From the NCBI GenBank assembly GCA_038204465.1, contig JBBRCX010000095.1:1-17224 (forward strand): 17,224 nt of DNA, in the 5' to 3' direction. Of the stretch, positions 1-7,315 are shown in pieces. Position 1 is the stretch's first letter; each line of letters begins with the position of its first letter. Below the pieces are notes generated by a model. It was not told the origin of the DNA. It saw only the letters and a program-made list of their open reading frames with translations, and searched no databases. The DNA comes from JBBRCX01 sp038204465. Lineage in GTDB: Bacteria > Planctomycetota > Phycisphaerae > Tepidisphaerales > Tepidisphaeraceae. The position numbers and the translations under genes were made by a program.

Positions 1-926
1 GACGTTTTCCCGAGCGCGGCGCCGTCGACGCCGGTGAGGCCGATCCAATAGCCGCCGAGCGGGTTCTTGGGATCGTCGGCCGCGATCACCCCTTCGCCGC
101 GCGGGCTGTAATAGACGGGCTTGATGATCTTTCCCCCTGAGCCGCCGACCTGCCAGGCGCCGGCGGGGGTCGAGTCGTCCTTGCCGATGCCGACGGGGAA
201 GCTGGTGACATAGAGGGCGTTGGCCTCGGCGGGGGAGCCGAGGTAGATGTCCATGTTGAACTTGCTCTTGCTGACGACGGCGTGGAAGGGCCCGTTGATC
301 ACCTTGATCGCGGCGCCGGCCCGAAGGCGCTTGGGATCGGAGAGGCCGTTCAAACGGCAGAGCAATTGCCAGGTGACGTTGTGGTTGGCGGCGATCTTCT
401 CGAGTCTTTCGCCCTTTTGCACGGTGTACGTTCCGCCGGCCGGATCGTCGTCGAACCGCCGGGTGGAGAAGACGACCGCCTGGTTGATTTCGGAGAGGAG
501 CTGTCTTGCGGCCTCGGCTTCGTCGGCGCTGAGCCGGCCGGCGACGAATACATCATTGAGCGCGCCGCGGGCCTCGATCAGGTGACCCGCTTCTTTTTTG
601 GCGCGGGCATTGGCCAGGACATCGCCGACCGGGCCGGCGTAGGTTTGCCGCTGGAGTGTGGCGGCCGCCGGCGTCGAGGGGGCAGCGGCGGGTGCGCTCG
701 TGGGCGCTTCGGCGACGAGTTTCGGTTGAGCGGCGAGCGACTTGGGCGTTTCGGGCGCGGGAAGTTCCGCGAGATTCGCCTCGGCGATGCGCGAGGGTTT
801 CTCCGCCTGCGCTTGCGCGGCGTGCGACCTGGCGACGTTGTGCAGGTAAGCCACGAGACCCAGAAGGATGGTAATGCCCAGCAGGGTGATCAGTGTGCGG
901 CTGGTGCGCGTGCGTGAATATCTCAT
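1..926 (-). CDS. LysM domain / L,D-transpeptidase (YkuD) protein, C-terminus cut by window edge
   Basis: The frame is open from an ATG at 926 down to the left edge, giving at least 308 residues. After a short basic N-terminus there is one hydrophobic segment (about residues 9-27), so the protein is probably anchored in the inner membrane with the rest outside. An Ala/Pro-rich linker and a helical stretch (about 110-155) follow. A LysM domain lies at about 163-210 (begins GGTYTVQKGERLEKIAANH). A YkuD-type region then starts (FHAVVSKSKFNMDIYLG, VTSFPVGIGKDDSTPAG, NPLGGYWIGLTG). The catalytic His/Cys motif of YkuD enzymes would lie beyond the edge and cannot be seen. Such enzymes make 3-3 crosslinks in peptidoglycan or attach proteins to it, and LysM binds the glycan. 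The start is supported by GGGAGG six bases upstream. It lies 84 bases downstream of the cyclo-ligase gene and may be co-transcribed with it. Family assignment is firm; the exact reaction is inferred. Confidence 0.9.
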   Translation of the reverse strand, partial: MRYSRTRTSRTLITLLGITILLGLVAYLHNVARSHAAQAQAEKPSRIAEANLAELPAPETPKSLAAQPKLVAEAPTSAPAAAPSTPAAATLQRQTYAGPVGDVLANARAKKEAGHLIEARGALNDVFVAGRLSADEAEAARQLLSEINQAVVFSTRRFDDDPAGGTYTVQKGERLEKIAANHNVTWQLLCRLNGLSDPKRLRAGAAIKVINGPFHAVVSKSKFNMDIYLGSPAEANALYVTSFPVGIGKDDSTPAGAWQVGGSGGKIIKPVYYSPRGEGVIAADDPKNPLGGYWIGLTGVDGAALGKT

Positions 927-927
927 C

Positions 928-945
928 GAGAACCTCCCTGTTCTC
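928..945 (-). promoter_or_regulatory. Small hairpin carrying the ribosome binding site of the L,D-transpeptidase gene
   Basis: On the minus strand GAGAAC, a six-base loop AGGGAG, and GTTCTC form a perfect 6-bp stem whose 3' arm ends one base before the ATG at 926. The SD sequence (GGGAGG) is displayed in the loop and first stem base. The inverted repeat is seen directly. Whether it folds in vivo, and whether it helps or hinders initiation, is unknown. Confidence 0.35.
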
Positions 946-950
946 CGTTT

Positions 951-1009
951 CGCTGGTCGTGAAATATCCGAGGGCCGTGAAGAATTCCACGCGCTGCGGA
1001 TGACCAGCG
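951..1009. repeat. 8-bp perfect inverted repeat in the gap between the cyclo-ligase and transpeptidase genes
   Basis: CGCTGGTC at 951-958 is repeated inverted as GACCAGCG at 1002-1009, directly next to the cyclo-ligase stop codon, with 43 bases between the arms. There is no T-tract, so it does not look like an intrinsic terminator. It could be a processing hairpin, a protein site, or chance. The rest of the 84-base gap shows no other feature. Confidence 0.25.
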
Positions 1010-1010
1010 G

Positions 1011-1607
1011 CTACCTGGTAATGCAGTTCGAGGCGAAGCGACGAATTCCGCGATCGGTCACGAGCATACTGAGGGGGATGTCATGGTCAAGCACCGGCAG
1101 TTGATCGACCACCTGCTCGTCGAAGGCGAGGCCGCATGATCCGCCGATGAATTCGGACTGCGCGAGGAATCGATCGTAGAACCCCATTCCGCGTCCGATG
1201 CGGTAGCCGGTGGCGGTGAAGCCAAGGCCGGGGACGATGACGAGATCGATGACGTTAACGGGGAAAGGCTTGCCGGCGACCGGCTCGCGGACGCCGGGGC
1301 CGGTGGTGGTGAGGCCGGTCTGCAGGCTGGTGATTTCAACCGGAAGCATGCGGCGCTGATCCCAGCTGACTTTGGGGACCACGACCGCCTTGCCCGCCTG
1401 CCAACACTTGAGGGCAAGGGAAGCGGTGTCGACCTCGTGCGGCGTGCTGAGGTAGAGCATTACGACGTGCGCCGCATCGAACTCGGGGCTGCTGCAGATG
1501 AGCCGACAGGCGGCGAGGCTCTTGGCATGGCGATCGGCCTCGCTCATGACCGCGAGCTTCTCCCTGAGCTGGCGGCGGAGGGCCGATTTGCTGTTCATAT
1601 CACTCAT
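1011..1607 (-). CDS. 5-formyltetrahydrofolate cyclo-ligase (methenyltetrahydrofolate synthetase)
   Basis: The product converts 5-formyl-THF to 5,10-methenyl-THF using ATP, in the cytosol, and so recovers one-carbon units. The 198 residues match the usual family size. Visible family features are the N-terminal KSALRRQLREKL helix (7-18), LYLSTPHEVDT (51-61), the phosphate-binding signature at 125-149 (VPGLGFTATGYRIGRGMGFY then DR) and FDEQVVDQLPVLDHDIPL (162-179). The Asp usual in the second part of the signature (DxxGxRLG) is Thr here. The frame remains open to an ATG at 1715 that forms an ATGA overlap with the rarA stop codon. I prefer the ATG at 1607: the extra 36 residues look unlike the family, that stretch is locally AT-richer, and a weak SD (GGAACGG) precedes 1607. 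An ATG at 1598 is also possible. It lies between rarA and a transpeptidase gene on the same strand. Confidence 0.92.
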   Translation of the reverse strand: MSDMNSKSALRRQLREKLAVMSEADRHAKSLAACRLICSSPEFDAAHVVMLYLSTPHEVDTASLALKCWQAGKAVVVPKVSWDQRRMLPVEITSLQTGLTTTGPGVREPVAGKPFPVNVIDLVIVPGLGFTATGYRIGRGMGFYDRFLAQSEFIGGSCGLAFDEQVVDQLPVLDHDIPLSMLVTDRGIRRFASNCITR

Positions 1608-1619
1608 TACGTCCGTTCC

Positions 1620-1648
1620 ATTACAAGGGTTTGTAGTTCTAATGACTT
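1620..1648 (-). promoter_or_regulatory. Possible promoter for the cyclo-ligase gene
   Basis: On the minus strand TGTAAT (1620-1625, five of six matches to TATAAT) lies 12 bases upstream of the ATG at 1607. At 17-bp spacing the -35 position (1643-1648) reads AAGTCA, a poor match. The short AT-richer gap between rarA and this gene makes a promoter plausible, but the -35 box is weak. Confidence 0.25.
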
Positions 1649-1711
1649 TGGCGCGGGCTAAGCAACACAAAAGCGTTGGACGATCAGGAATTCCGGAAGT
1701 TATTGGTCCGG

Positions 1712-3142
1712 TCATTCCTTCGCAGGAGGCTGCTTCTGCCTAGTTTTTCCGCCGGGCTCAGCGTTGGCATTGCCCGGCGGCTTGGCACTCTGGGCAGTTC
1801 GCTCCTTCAGCCGGCGGAGGCGCTGCCCGATCTCGGCCTCAAATCCGCGGTCCGTCGGCTCGTAGTAGGTCTTATCGACACCCAGATACTCCTGATCCAC
1901 AAATCCGCCCTCGAAGTCGTGGGCATTTTGATAACCCTTATGCCCCAGCCGGCCCGACCCCTTGTAATGGGTATCGCGCAGGTGCATCGGAACCGGGAGG
2001 GTGCGGCCTTCTCGGACGTCCTGTATCGCCGACCAGATCGCCATCGCGGAGGCGTTGCTCTTGGGCGCCGTCGCCATGTAGATGGCGGCTTGCCCCAGCG
2101 TCAGTTGCGCTTCGGGCATGCCGATTTTCTCCACCACGTCGAACGCGGCCGCGGCAACCAGCAGCGCCTGCGGGTCGGCGTTGCCGATGTCTTCGCTGGC
2201 GAGGATGGCGATCCGCCGCGCGATGAAGCGGGGGTCTTCTCCCGCCTCGAGCATCCGCGCGACCCAGTAGACCGCCGCATCCGGGTCGCTGCCGCGCATG
2301 CTTTTAATCAGCGCGCTGGCCGCGTCGTAATGCTCGTCGCCGGTGCCGTCATACACGATCGCCTTACGCTGGATCGACTGCTCCGCAATGTCGAGCGTGA
2401 TGTGCAGCGGCTTGGGCCCTACGCCCGAAGTTGCCGCCGCCGCGGAGGGATCGCGCGCGCCCTGCACCTGCGACAGGACCGCAACTTCAAGCGCCATCAG
2501 AGCGCGCCGCGCGTCGCCATCCGACATCGTTGCCCACAGGTCAACCGCCTCTTTGTCAATCTCGATCTTTAGCTTCCCGAAACCCCGCTCCGGGTCCTGC
2601 ACGGCCCGGTTCACCAGCCCGCGAATGTCCTCTTCAGCGAGCGGCGAAAACTGGAAGATCTGGCTTCGGCTGATCAGCGGCGAGTTCACCGCGAAGAAGG
2701 GATTCTCCGTGGTCGCGCCGACCAGGAGCACATACCCCGCCTCGACGTCCGGCAAGAGAATGTCCTGCTGCGCGCGGTTGAAGCGGTGGATCTCATCGAG
2801 GAACAAAACCGTCCGCTCGCCGCTCGTGCCCAGCCGCTCCTTGGCCGCGTCTAGGATCGCCCGCACTTCCTTCACCCCGACTGCCGCGGCGTTCACCTGC
2901 TCGAAATGGCTTTTGCTGTAGTTGGCGATGATCTGGGCAAGCGTCGTCTTCCCGGTTCCGGGCGGGCCATAGAAGATCACGCTGGTCAACCGGTCCGCCT
3001 CGAGCATCCGCCGCAACAGCTTTCCCGGCCCCAGGAAATGCTGCTGCCCCACGAATTCCTCGAGTGTTCGCGGACGCATGCGCACCGCCAGCGGCGCCAC
3101 CCGATCCAGGTTCCTGCGTCGAACGTCACCGAAGAGGTCCAT
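1712..3142 (-). CDS. rarA: Replication-associated recombination protein A (RarA/MgsA, AAA+ ATPase)
   Basis: This is a clamp-loader-like AAA+ ATPase of the RarA/Mgs1/WRNIP1 family, which acts at stalled or damaged replication forks. From the chosen start it has 476 residues, somewhat longer than the E. coli protein. The opening MDLFGDVRRRN is typical of the family, followed by MRPRTLEEFVGQ (22-33), Walker A GPPGTGKT (59-66), Walker B LFLDEIHRFN (113-122), sensor 1 GATTENP (142-148) and the ISRSQIFQF arginine-finger region. The C-terminal tetramerisation/MgsA domain is intact (LVAAAAFDVVEKIGMPEA, YKGSGRLGHKGYQNAHDF). A hydrophilic Lys/Pro/Gln-rich tail ends the protein. The ATG at 3142 is preceded by GGAG with a four-base gap. 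A GTG at 3196 in frame, also with an upstream GGAG, would add 18 residues not expected in the family. It is divergent from glmS. Confidence 0.95.
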   Translation of the reverse strand: MDLFGDVRRRNLDRVAPLAVRMRPRTLEEFVGQQHFLGPGKLLRRMLEADRLTSVIFYGPPGTGKTTLAQIIANYSKSHFEQVNAAAVGVKEVRAILDAAKERLGTSGERTVLFLDEIHRFNRAQQDILLPDVEAGYVLLVGATTENPFFAVNSPLISRSQIFQFSPLAEEDIRGLVNRAVQDPERGFGKLKIEIDKEAVDLWATMSDGDARRALMALEVAVLSQVQGARDPSAAAATSGVGPKPLHITLDIAEQSIQRKAIVYDGTGDEHYDAASALIKSMRGSDPDAAVYWVARMLEAGEDPRFIARRIAILASEDIGNADPQALLVAAAAFDVVEKIGMPEAQLTLGQAAIYMATAPKSNASAMAIWSAIQDVREGRTLPVPMHLRDTHYKGSGRLGHKGYQNAHDFEGGFVDQEYLGVDKTYYEPTDRGFEAEIGQRLRRLKERTAQSAKPPGNANAEPGGKTRQKQPPAKE

Positions 3143-3235
3143 CCCGCTCCGAAGTCGAGGCCTCGCCTGCCCGAAGATAGCTGCAGGCGGCGCCACGATG
3201 GCAAACGCTCCGCCGATCGGTTATCGGACCGGCGG

Positions 3236-3263
3236 TTGCCCGGGCCCCGAAACGTCGTACATT
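3236..3263 (+). promoter_or_regulatory. Likely glmS promoter in the rarA-glmS divergent gap
   Basis: TTGCCC (3236-3241) and TACATT (3258-3263) are separated by 16 bp, each matching the sigma-70-type consensus at four of six positions. This places the RNA start near 3270, giving a leader of about 60 bases before the glmS ATG. No glmS-ribozyme-like leader is evident. I could not identify a matching promoter for rarA on the other strand of this gap. Confidence 0.35.
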
Positions 3264-3332
3264 AGAGCATAAGGGCGAGCCCAAGCCGCTTCCATCAATT
3301 GGGGATGTGATCGAAGGCCGGGGAGGTCATCC

Positions 3333-5201
3333 ATGTGTGGAATCGTCGCATACGTCGGACGCAAAATCGCGCAACCGCTGCTGATCGAAGGCCTCAAGCG
3401 GCTGGAATATCGCGGCTACGACTCGGCCGGTATTGCCGTGATCGATGACGCGGGCGGCCTGCACGTCCGCCGCGCCGTCGGCCGTATCAGCGTCCTGGAG
3501 AACTCCCTTCACGACGGCGGCGCCCTGCCTCCCGCGCAGCTGGGCATGGCCCACACGCGCTGGGCCACACACGGCGCTCCGACCGAATCCAACGCCCACC
3601 CGCACACCGACAATTCCGGACGCATCGCCCTGGTCCACAACGGCATCATCGAAAACTACGCCGCGCTCAAGAAGTTCCTGACCGAGAAGGGCCACACCTT
3701 CTCCAGCCAGACTGATACCGAAGTGCTGGCCGTCCTCATTGGCGACCTCTACGCCGACCTCAAGACAAAGAACCACGTCGGCGACGCCTCGCTGCTGCAG
3801 CGCGCGGTGCAGGCGGCGCTGCACGAAGTTCAAGGCACCTACGGCATCGCAGTCTTCAGTTGCGATGAGCCCGACACGCTCGTCGTCGCACGCAAGGGAA
3901 GCCCGCTGATCATCGGCGTCGGTAAGGACGAATACATCGTCGCTTCCGACGCCAGCGCTATCGTGGAGCACACGACGCAGGTCATCTATCTCAATGACAA
4001 TGAGATGGCCGTCCTCAAGCCCGATCAGTTCCGCACCATGACGGTCGACGACATCCAGGTGAATCCGGTCATCTCGCAACTGGAGAATAAACTCGAGGAG
4101 TACGAGCTCGGAGATTTCGAGCATTACATGCTCAAGGAGATCTTCGAGCAGCCCAACGCCATCCGCAACTGCCTCAGCGGCCGCGCCGAGCAGCGCGAGG
4201 GCCGCATCGTGCTCGGCGGCATCGCCGACCACACGCGCGATCTCGTCCGCGCCCGCCGGTATGTCCTGACCGGCCAGGGCACCGCGTGGCACGCGGGGCT
4301 GGTTGGCGATTATCTCATGGAGGACCTGGCGAAGGTCGTGACCGAATGCACCTACGCGTCCGAGTTCCGCTATCGCAACCCGCTCGTGGAGGAAGGGACG
4401 GTGGTGGTCGCGATCAGCCAGTCAGGTGAAACGGCCGACACCCTGGCCGCCCTTCGCGAGGCAAAGGAAAAAGGCGCATTGGCGCTTGGCGTGGTGAACG
4501 TCGTCGGCAGCACGATCGCCCGCGAAACCGACGGCGGCATCTACCTTCACGCCGGGCCGGAAATTGGCGTCGCCAGCACCAAGGCATTCACCTGCCAGTG
4601 CTGCGTCCTTACCATGCTCGCCTTGTTTGTCGGGCGGCGAAAGTTCATGGGCCAGGCCCAGTGCCAGGAGATCATCGATGGCCTGTGCGCCATCCCCGAG
4701 AAGATGCAGCGCGTGCTCGATCAGAGCGAGCAGATCCGCGACCTCACGCGCGTCTTCTGCGATCGAGAAAACTGGCTGTTCCTCGGCCGCGGCTACCACT
4801 ATCCCGTGGCCCTTGAAGGGGCGCTGAAACTGAAGGAAATCAGCTACATCCATGCCGAAGGAATGCCCGCCGCCGAGATGAAGCACGGCCCGATCGCCCT
4901 GATTAACCAGGGCATGCCGGTTGTTTTCCTCGCAACCAAGGGCGTGCAGTACGACAAGGTGATCAGCAACATCGAAGAAGTCCGCGCCCGCGGCGGCGAG
5001 GTGATAGCCGTCGCCACCGAAGGCGACACCCACATCCGCCGCTACTCTGACCACGTCATCTACGTCCCCGACGCGCCCGAGCCGCTTCAGCCGCTGCTCA
5101 GCGTCGTGCCGCTCCAGCTTATCGCCTACCACGCCGCCGTCGCCCGAGGATGCAATGTCGACAAACCTCGAAACCTCGCGAAGAGCGTTACCGTGGAATA
5201 G
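3333..5201 (+). CDS. glmS: Glutamine--fructose-6-phosphate aminotransferase (isomerizing)
   Basis: GlmS makes glucosamine-6-phosphate from fructose-6-phosphate and glutamine, the entry step to UDP-GlcNAc for peptidoglycan and other glycans. The product has 622 residues, the usual length. It begins MCGIVAYVGRK, so after Met removal the N-terminal Cys is the glutaminase nucleophile. The GATase-2 domain covers about 1-235 (RWATHGAPTESNAHPH, VHNGIIENY, TDTEVLA). Two SIS sugar-isomerase domains follow, with ISQSGETADTLAALREAK near 360 and EIGVASTKAFTCQ near 410, then GRGYHYPVALEGALKLKEIS and AEGMPAAEMKHGPIALI. The C-terminus DKPRNLAKSVTVE is canonical. GGGAGG lies six bases before the ATG. The long frames antisense to it are shadows. 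It is divergent from rarA and 64 bases upstream of a Uma2 gene that seems to have its own promoter. Confidence 0.98.
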   Translation: MCGIVAYVGRKIAQPLLIEGLKRLEYRGYDSAGIAVIDDAGGLHVRRAVGRISVLENSLHDGGALPPAQLGMAHTRWATHGAPTESNAHPHTDNSGRIALVHNGIIENYAALKKFLTEKGHTFSSQTDTEVLAVLIGDLYADLKTKNHVGDASLLQRAVQAALHEVQGTYGIAVFSCDEPDTLVVARKGSPLIIGVGKDEYIVASDASAIVEHTTQVIYLNDNEMAVLKPDQFRTMTVDDIQVNPVISQLENKLEEYELGDFEHYMLKEIFEQPNAIRNCLSGRAEQREGRIVLGGIADHTRDLVRARRYVLTGQGTAWHAGLVGDYLMEDLAKVVTECTYASEFRYRNPLVEEGTVVVAISQSGETADTLAALREAKEKGALALGVVNVVGSTIARETDGGIYLHAGPEIGVASTKAFTCQCCVLTMLALFVGRRKFMGQAQCQEIIDGLCAIPEKMQRVLDQSEQIRDLTRVFCDRENWLFLGRGYHYPVALEGALKLKEISYIHAEGMPAAEMKHGPIALINQGMPVVFLATKGVQYDKVISNIEEVRARGGEVIAVATEGDTHIRRYSDHVIYVPDAPEPLQPLLSVVPLQLIAYHAAVARGCNVDKPRNLAKSVTVE

Positions 5202-5228
5202 AACACCCGTGAGTCGTGTCGCGATGGG

Positions 5229-5258
5229 TTCACCCCCTTCTTCTCATCATGTTACAAT
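5229..5258 (+). promoter_or_regulatory. Promoter with extended -10, predicting a leaderless Uma2 mRNA
   Basis: TTCACC (5229-5234), an 18-bp spacer and TACAAT (5253-5258) are visible. The -10 is preceded by TGT, giving the extended form TGTTACAAT. Only seven bases separate it from the ATG at 5266, so RNA would start at or next to the A of the start codon. No SD is present. The boxes are seen; the start site is inferred. Confidence 0.5.
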
Positions 5259-5265
5259 TCCCGCG

Positions 5266-5889
5266 ATGCCTTCCGTTACGACGTTGCGCCCTTTCGAGCT
5301 AGGAACGACCGGGTGGTCGGCTTCCGATCTGGATGATCCGCGCATCGAAGCCGAGTGGAACAAGGGGCGCTACGAGATCGTCGAGGGGGTTCTCACGATG
5401 ATGGCGCCGGCGTATTTCATTGGCGGAAGCGCGCTGTTCAAGCTGCTGTCGCGTCTCGATCATCATTTAGCCGCGCGAGGCCGTGCCTGGGAGATCGCGA
5501 CGGAAGTGGACATCATCATCGATGAGTCACGGATGGCGGTTGCTGACGCGGTGGTGATCGGAGCCGAGGAGCGAGCCCTGCAGGCACAACGCGCGGCGGC
5601 GCTTTCGAAGGATCCTGCTCGCACGCGCCTGCTCGTTCCACCTCGGTTAATCGTCGAATCGATCAGCCCCGGTCACGAACTGCACGACCGACGGACGAAA
5701 ATGCGCTGGTACGCCGAGTTCGGCGTCCCCAACTACTGGATCCTGGACAGTTTCGAGAAGACCCTGGAATGCATGGTCCTCGTCGGTTCCAGCTATCGCC
5801 TCGACCAGTCGGGGCGTGGAGACGACTTGATCCATCCTTCGCTACTGCCGGGCTTGGCACTCTCCCTTGGCGAGCTATTGCCAAAGTGA
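5266..5889 (+). CDS. Uma2 family (DUF820) restriction-endonuclease-fold protein
   Basis: The 207 residues show the Uma2/DUF820 pattern: GRYEIVEGVLTMMAPA (34-49), a helical stretch, VADAVVI (92-98), PPRLIVESISPGHELHDRRT (125-144) and KMRWYAEFGVPNYWILD (145-161). In the PD-(D/E)XK fold of this family the likely acidic and basic active-site positions are Asp94, Glu131 and Lys145. The family is often annotated as an endonuclease, but biological roles are mostly unproven. It is expanded in cyanobacteria and planctomycetes. An in-frame ATG at 5155 would overlap the end of glmS and add 37 residues unlike the family. I chose 5266 because a promoter with an extended -10 sits immediately before it. Convergent with the GlmU-like gene. 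No toxin or antitoxin partner is visible beside it. Confidence 0.85.
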   Translation: MPSVTTLRPFELGTTGWSASDLDDPRIEAEWNKGRYEIVEGVLTMMAPAYFIGGSALFKLLSRLDHHLAARGRAWEIATEVDIIIDESRMAVADAVVIGAEERALQAQRAAALSKDPARTRLLVPPRLIVESISPGHELHDRRTKMRWYAEFGVPNYWILDSFEKTLECMVLVGSSYRLDQSGRGDDLIHPSLLPGLALSLGELLPK

Positions 5890-6007
5890 AGCATCAAAGA
5901 TACGCATGGGCTCAAAATTTAGAGTGGATCTGACGTGGTCGCAATCGCTGCCATGCCTCACTCCCACGTCGTCCGCTCGGGCGCGACTCGGCGAGACACC
6001 CGTACTA

Positions 6008-7252
6008 TCAATCAAATGACCCCATCTCCACCTCCGGCGCCGCCTGCGCAACGTAGCGCATCACCCGCTCGTCCGTTTCATTAAACTCACGGTCGCGCCG
6101 CGCGTAAGCCCGGCGAGTCACCTCAATCGCCTTGTCCATCCGATACGGCTCCTTCCCCTTGTCACTCCAGAACGTGTAGCTCGGGACGAAGCGCGGCGCG
6201 ATCGCCGACCCGGCCAGCATGCTGCAGAAGCCGACGTACGTCCCGGCCATCAGACGCGTGAGGATCGCGGTCTTCACGTGGTCGCCCACGATCGACCCCG
6301 CCTTGTGCCGCCCGGTCGGGATCTGACGGCTGCCGAGTTGGACGCTGATCTCGCCATAGGTGTTCTTCAGGTTGCTTGTGGTCGTCCCCGACCCGAAATT
6401 CACCCACTTCCCGAGGTAGCTGTCGCCCAGGTAACCATCATGCGCCTTGTTGCTTGGCCCCAGCATGATGGAATTCGAGATCTCGCCGCCGACTCGACAG
6501 CCCGGACCGATGCTCGTGCCTGGGCGGATCAACGTCAGCGGCCGCACCACCGCATTCGCCGCCAGGTAGCAGGGCCCTTCAAGCACCGCTCCAGCGCCAA
6601 TCGCTACCCCCTCAGCGATGATCACCGGACCTCTCGACGCATCCAGAACACAGTTCGGCCCCGCCTTCGCTCCCTCGCTCAGCAAAACCTCGGAGTCGTT
6701 GATCATGTGAAACGGCCCGGCCGGTTTCGGCTTCGGGGATTGCAGAAGCCGCGAGCAGTCTTCAATTAGCGATTCCTCGTTCCAATGCACGAGGTCCCAC
6801 AGCGAATCCACCATCCGGCTCTGCGGCATCATGTGCGGCAGCTTGAGCAATCCCAGCCATCGGTCCGACCGGGTCCAAACGTCCTGCGGAGATAGCCCCG
6901 GACTGCTCACACGCGCGATGCGGATGATCTCACCCTCATCCACCATCACCGCGTCGTGGGGCGGATACTCGAACTTTCCGAAATGCACCGTGCGCCCGTT
7001 GCACAGCAGGGCCGGCTCATCATCCAGCGGCTCATTCACCGCCGTCGGGATGCTCATTTTCGGCACGACCCGCGCGCGGCAATGTTCCTCCTGCTTGGGA
7101 CGCACCCAGAGCGTCAGGCGCGTCGGCTGCAAGTGCCGCACCTGCTTCTCCAGCAGCGTGCTCATTCCGGTGGCGAGCGTGAAAACCGGCCGCGATAGCG
7201 CCAGCGGCGCGAAGCTGTGCCAGCGGGTCCCTTCAAAGATCACGACGTGCAT
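6008..7252 (-). CDS. GlmU-like bifunctional sugar nucleotidyltransferase/acyltransferase (alternative bacterial GlmU family)
   Basis: The 414-residue protein has an N-terminal nucleotidyltransferase-like domain (about 1-190) and a left-handed beta-helix acyltransferase domain (about 195-365) built from hexapeptide-like repeats. The N-terminus reads FEGTRWHSFAPLALSRPVFT instead of the usual LxxGxGTRM loop of GlmU, as in the alternative GlmU family known from Bacteroidota and Planctomycetota. The acetyltransferase core is well kept: NKAHDGYLGDSYLGKWVNFG then SGTTTSN at 268-294. His271 occupies the place of the catalytic His of E. coli GlmU (HLTYLGD). The role proposed is making UDP-GlcNAc or a related activated sugar from glucosamine-1-phosphate, but the substrate is not proven. 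The ATG at 7252 has no SD; a -10-like TAAGAT lies six bases upstream. It follows the ketopantoate reductase gene after 63 bases and is convergent with the Uma2 gene; the 118-base gap between them shows no convincing terminator. Confidence 0.85.
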   Translation of the reverse strand: MHVVIFEGTRWHSFAPLALSRPVFTLATGMSTLLEKQVRHLQPTRLTLWVRPKQEEHCRARVVPKMSIPTAVNEPLDDEPALLCNGRTVHFGKFEYPPHDAVMVDEGEIIRIARVSSPGLSPQDVWTRSDRWLGLLKLPHMMPQSRMVDSLWDLVHWNEESLIEDCSRLLQSPKPKPAGPFHMINDSEVLLSEGAKAGPNCVLDASRGPVIIAEGVAIGAGAVLEGPCYLAANAVVRPLTLIRPGTSIGPGCRVGGEISNSIMLGPSNKAHDGYLGDSYLGKWVNFGSGTTTSNLKNTYGEISVQLGSRQIPTGRHKAGSIVGDHVKTAILTRLMAGTYVGFCSMLAGSAIAPRFVPSYTFWSDKGKEPYRMDKAIEVTRRAYARRDREFNETDERVMRYVAQAAPEVEMGSFD

Positions 7253-7258
7253 GGGGGT

Positions 7259-7286
7259 ATCTTATCTCGCGACAGGGTCTGACCAA
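7259..7286 (-). promoter_or_regulatory. Possible leaderless promoter of the GlmU-like gene
   Basis: On the minus strand TTGGTC (7281-7286), a 16-bp spacer and TAAGAT (7259-7264) end six bases before the ATG at 7252. The bases between are ACCCCC, with no SD. Matches are moderate (three of six and four of six), but the placement mirrors the Uma2 and 53-residue genes. Confidence 0.3.
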
Positions 7287-7315
7287 CACCGGCTGGGGAA
7301 TCAAATCGATAGCCA

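Noticed and set aside
282..917. 211-codon open frame antisense to the L,D-transpeptidase gene
   Set aside because: The minus strand encodes recognisable LysM and YkuD domains; the plus-strand frame is Gly/Arg-rich shadow.
3264..3332. glmS ribozyme or other riboswitch in the glmS leader
   Set aside because: The leader is only about 60 bases, too short for the known ribozyme, and none of its conserved core is visible. The SD is plain.
3327..4292. 321-codon open frame antisense to glmS
   Set aside because: It lies wholly within a clear glmS gene, is rich in Val/Asp/Ala as expected from the reversed GC-rich codons, and has no family match that I recognise.
5932..5970. GACGTGG/CCACGTC inverted repeat between the convergent Uma2 and GlmU-like genes as a terminator
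   Set aside because: The stem is 7 bp with a 25-base loop and has no T-tract on either strand.
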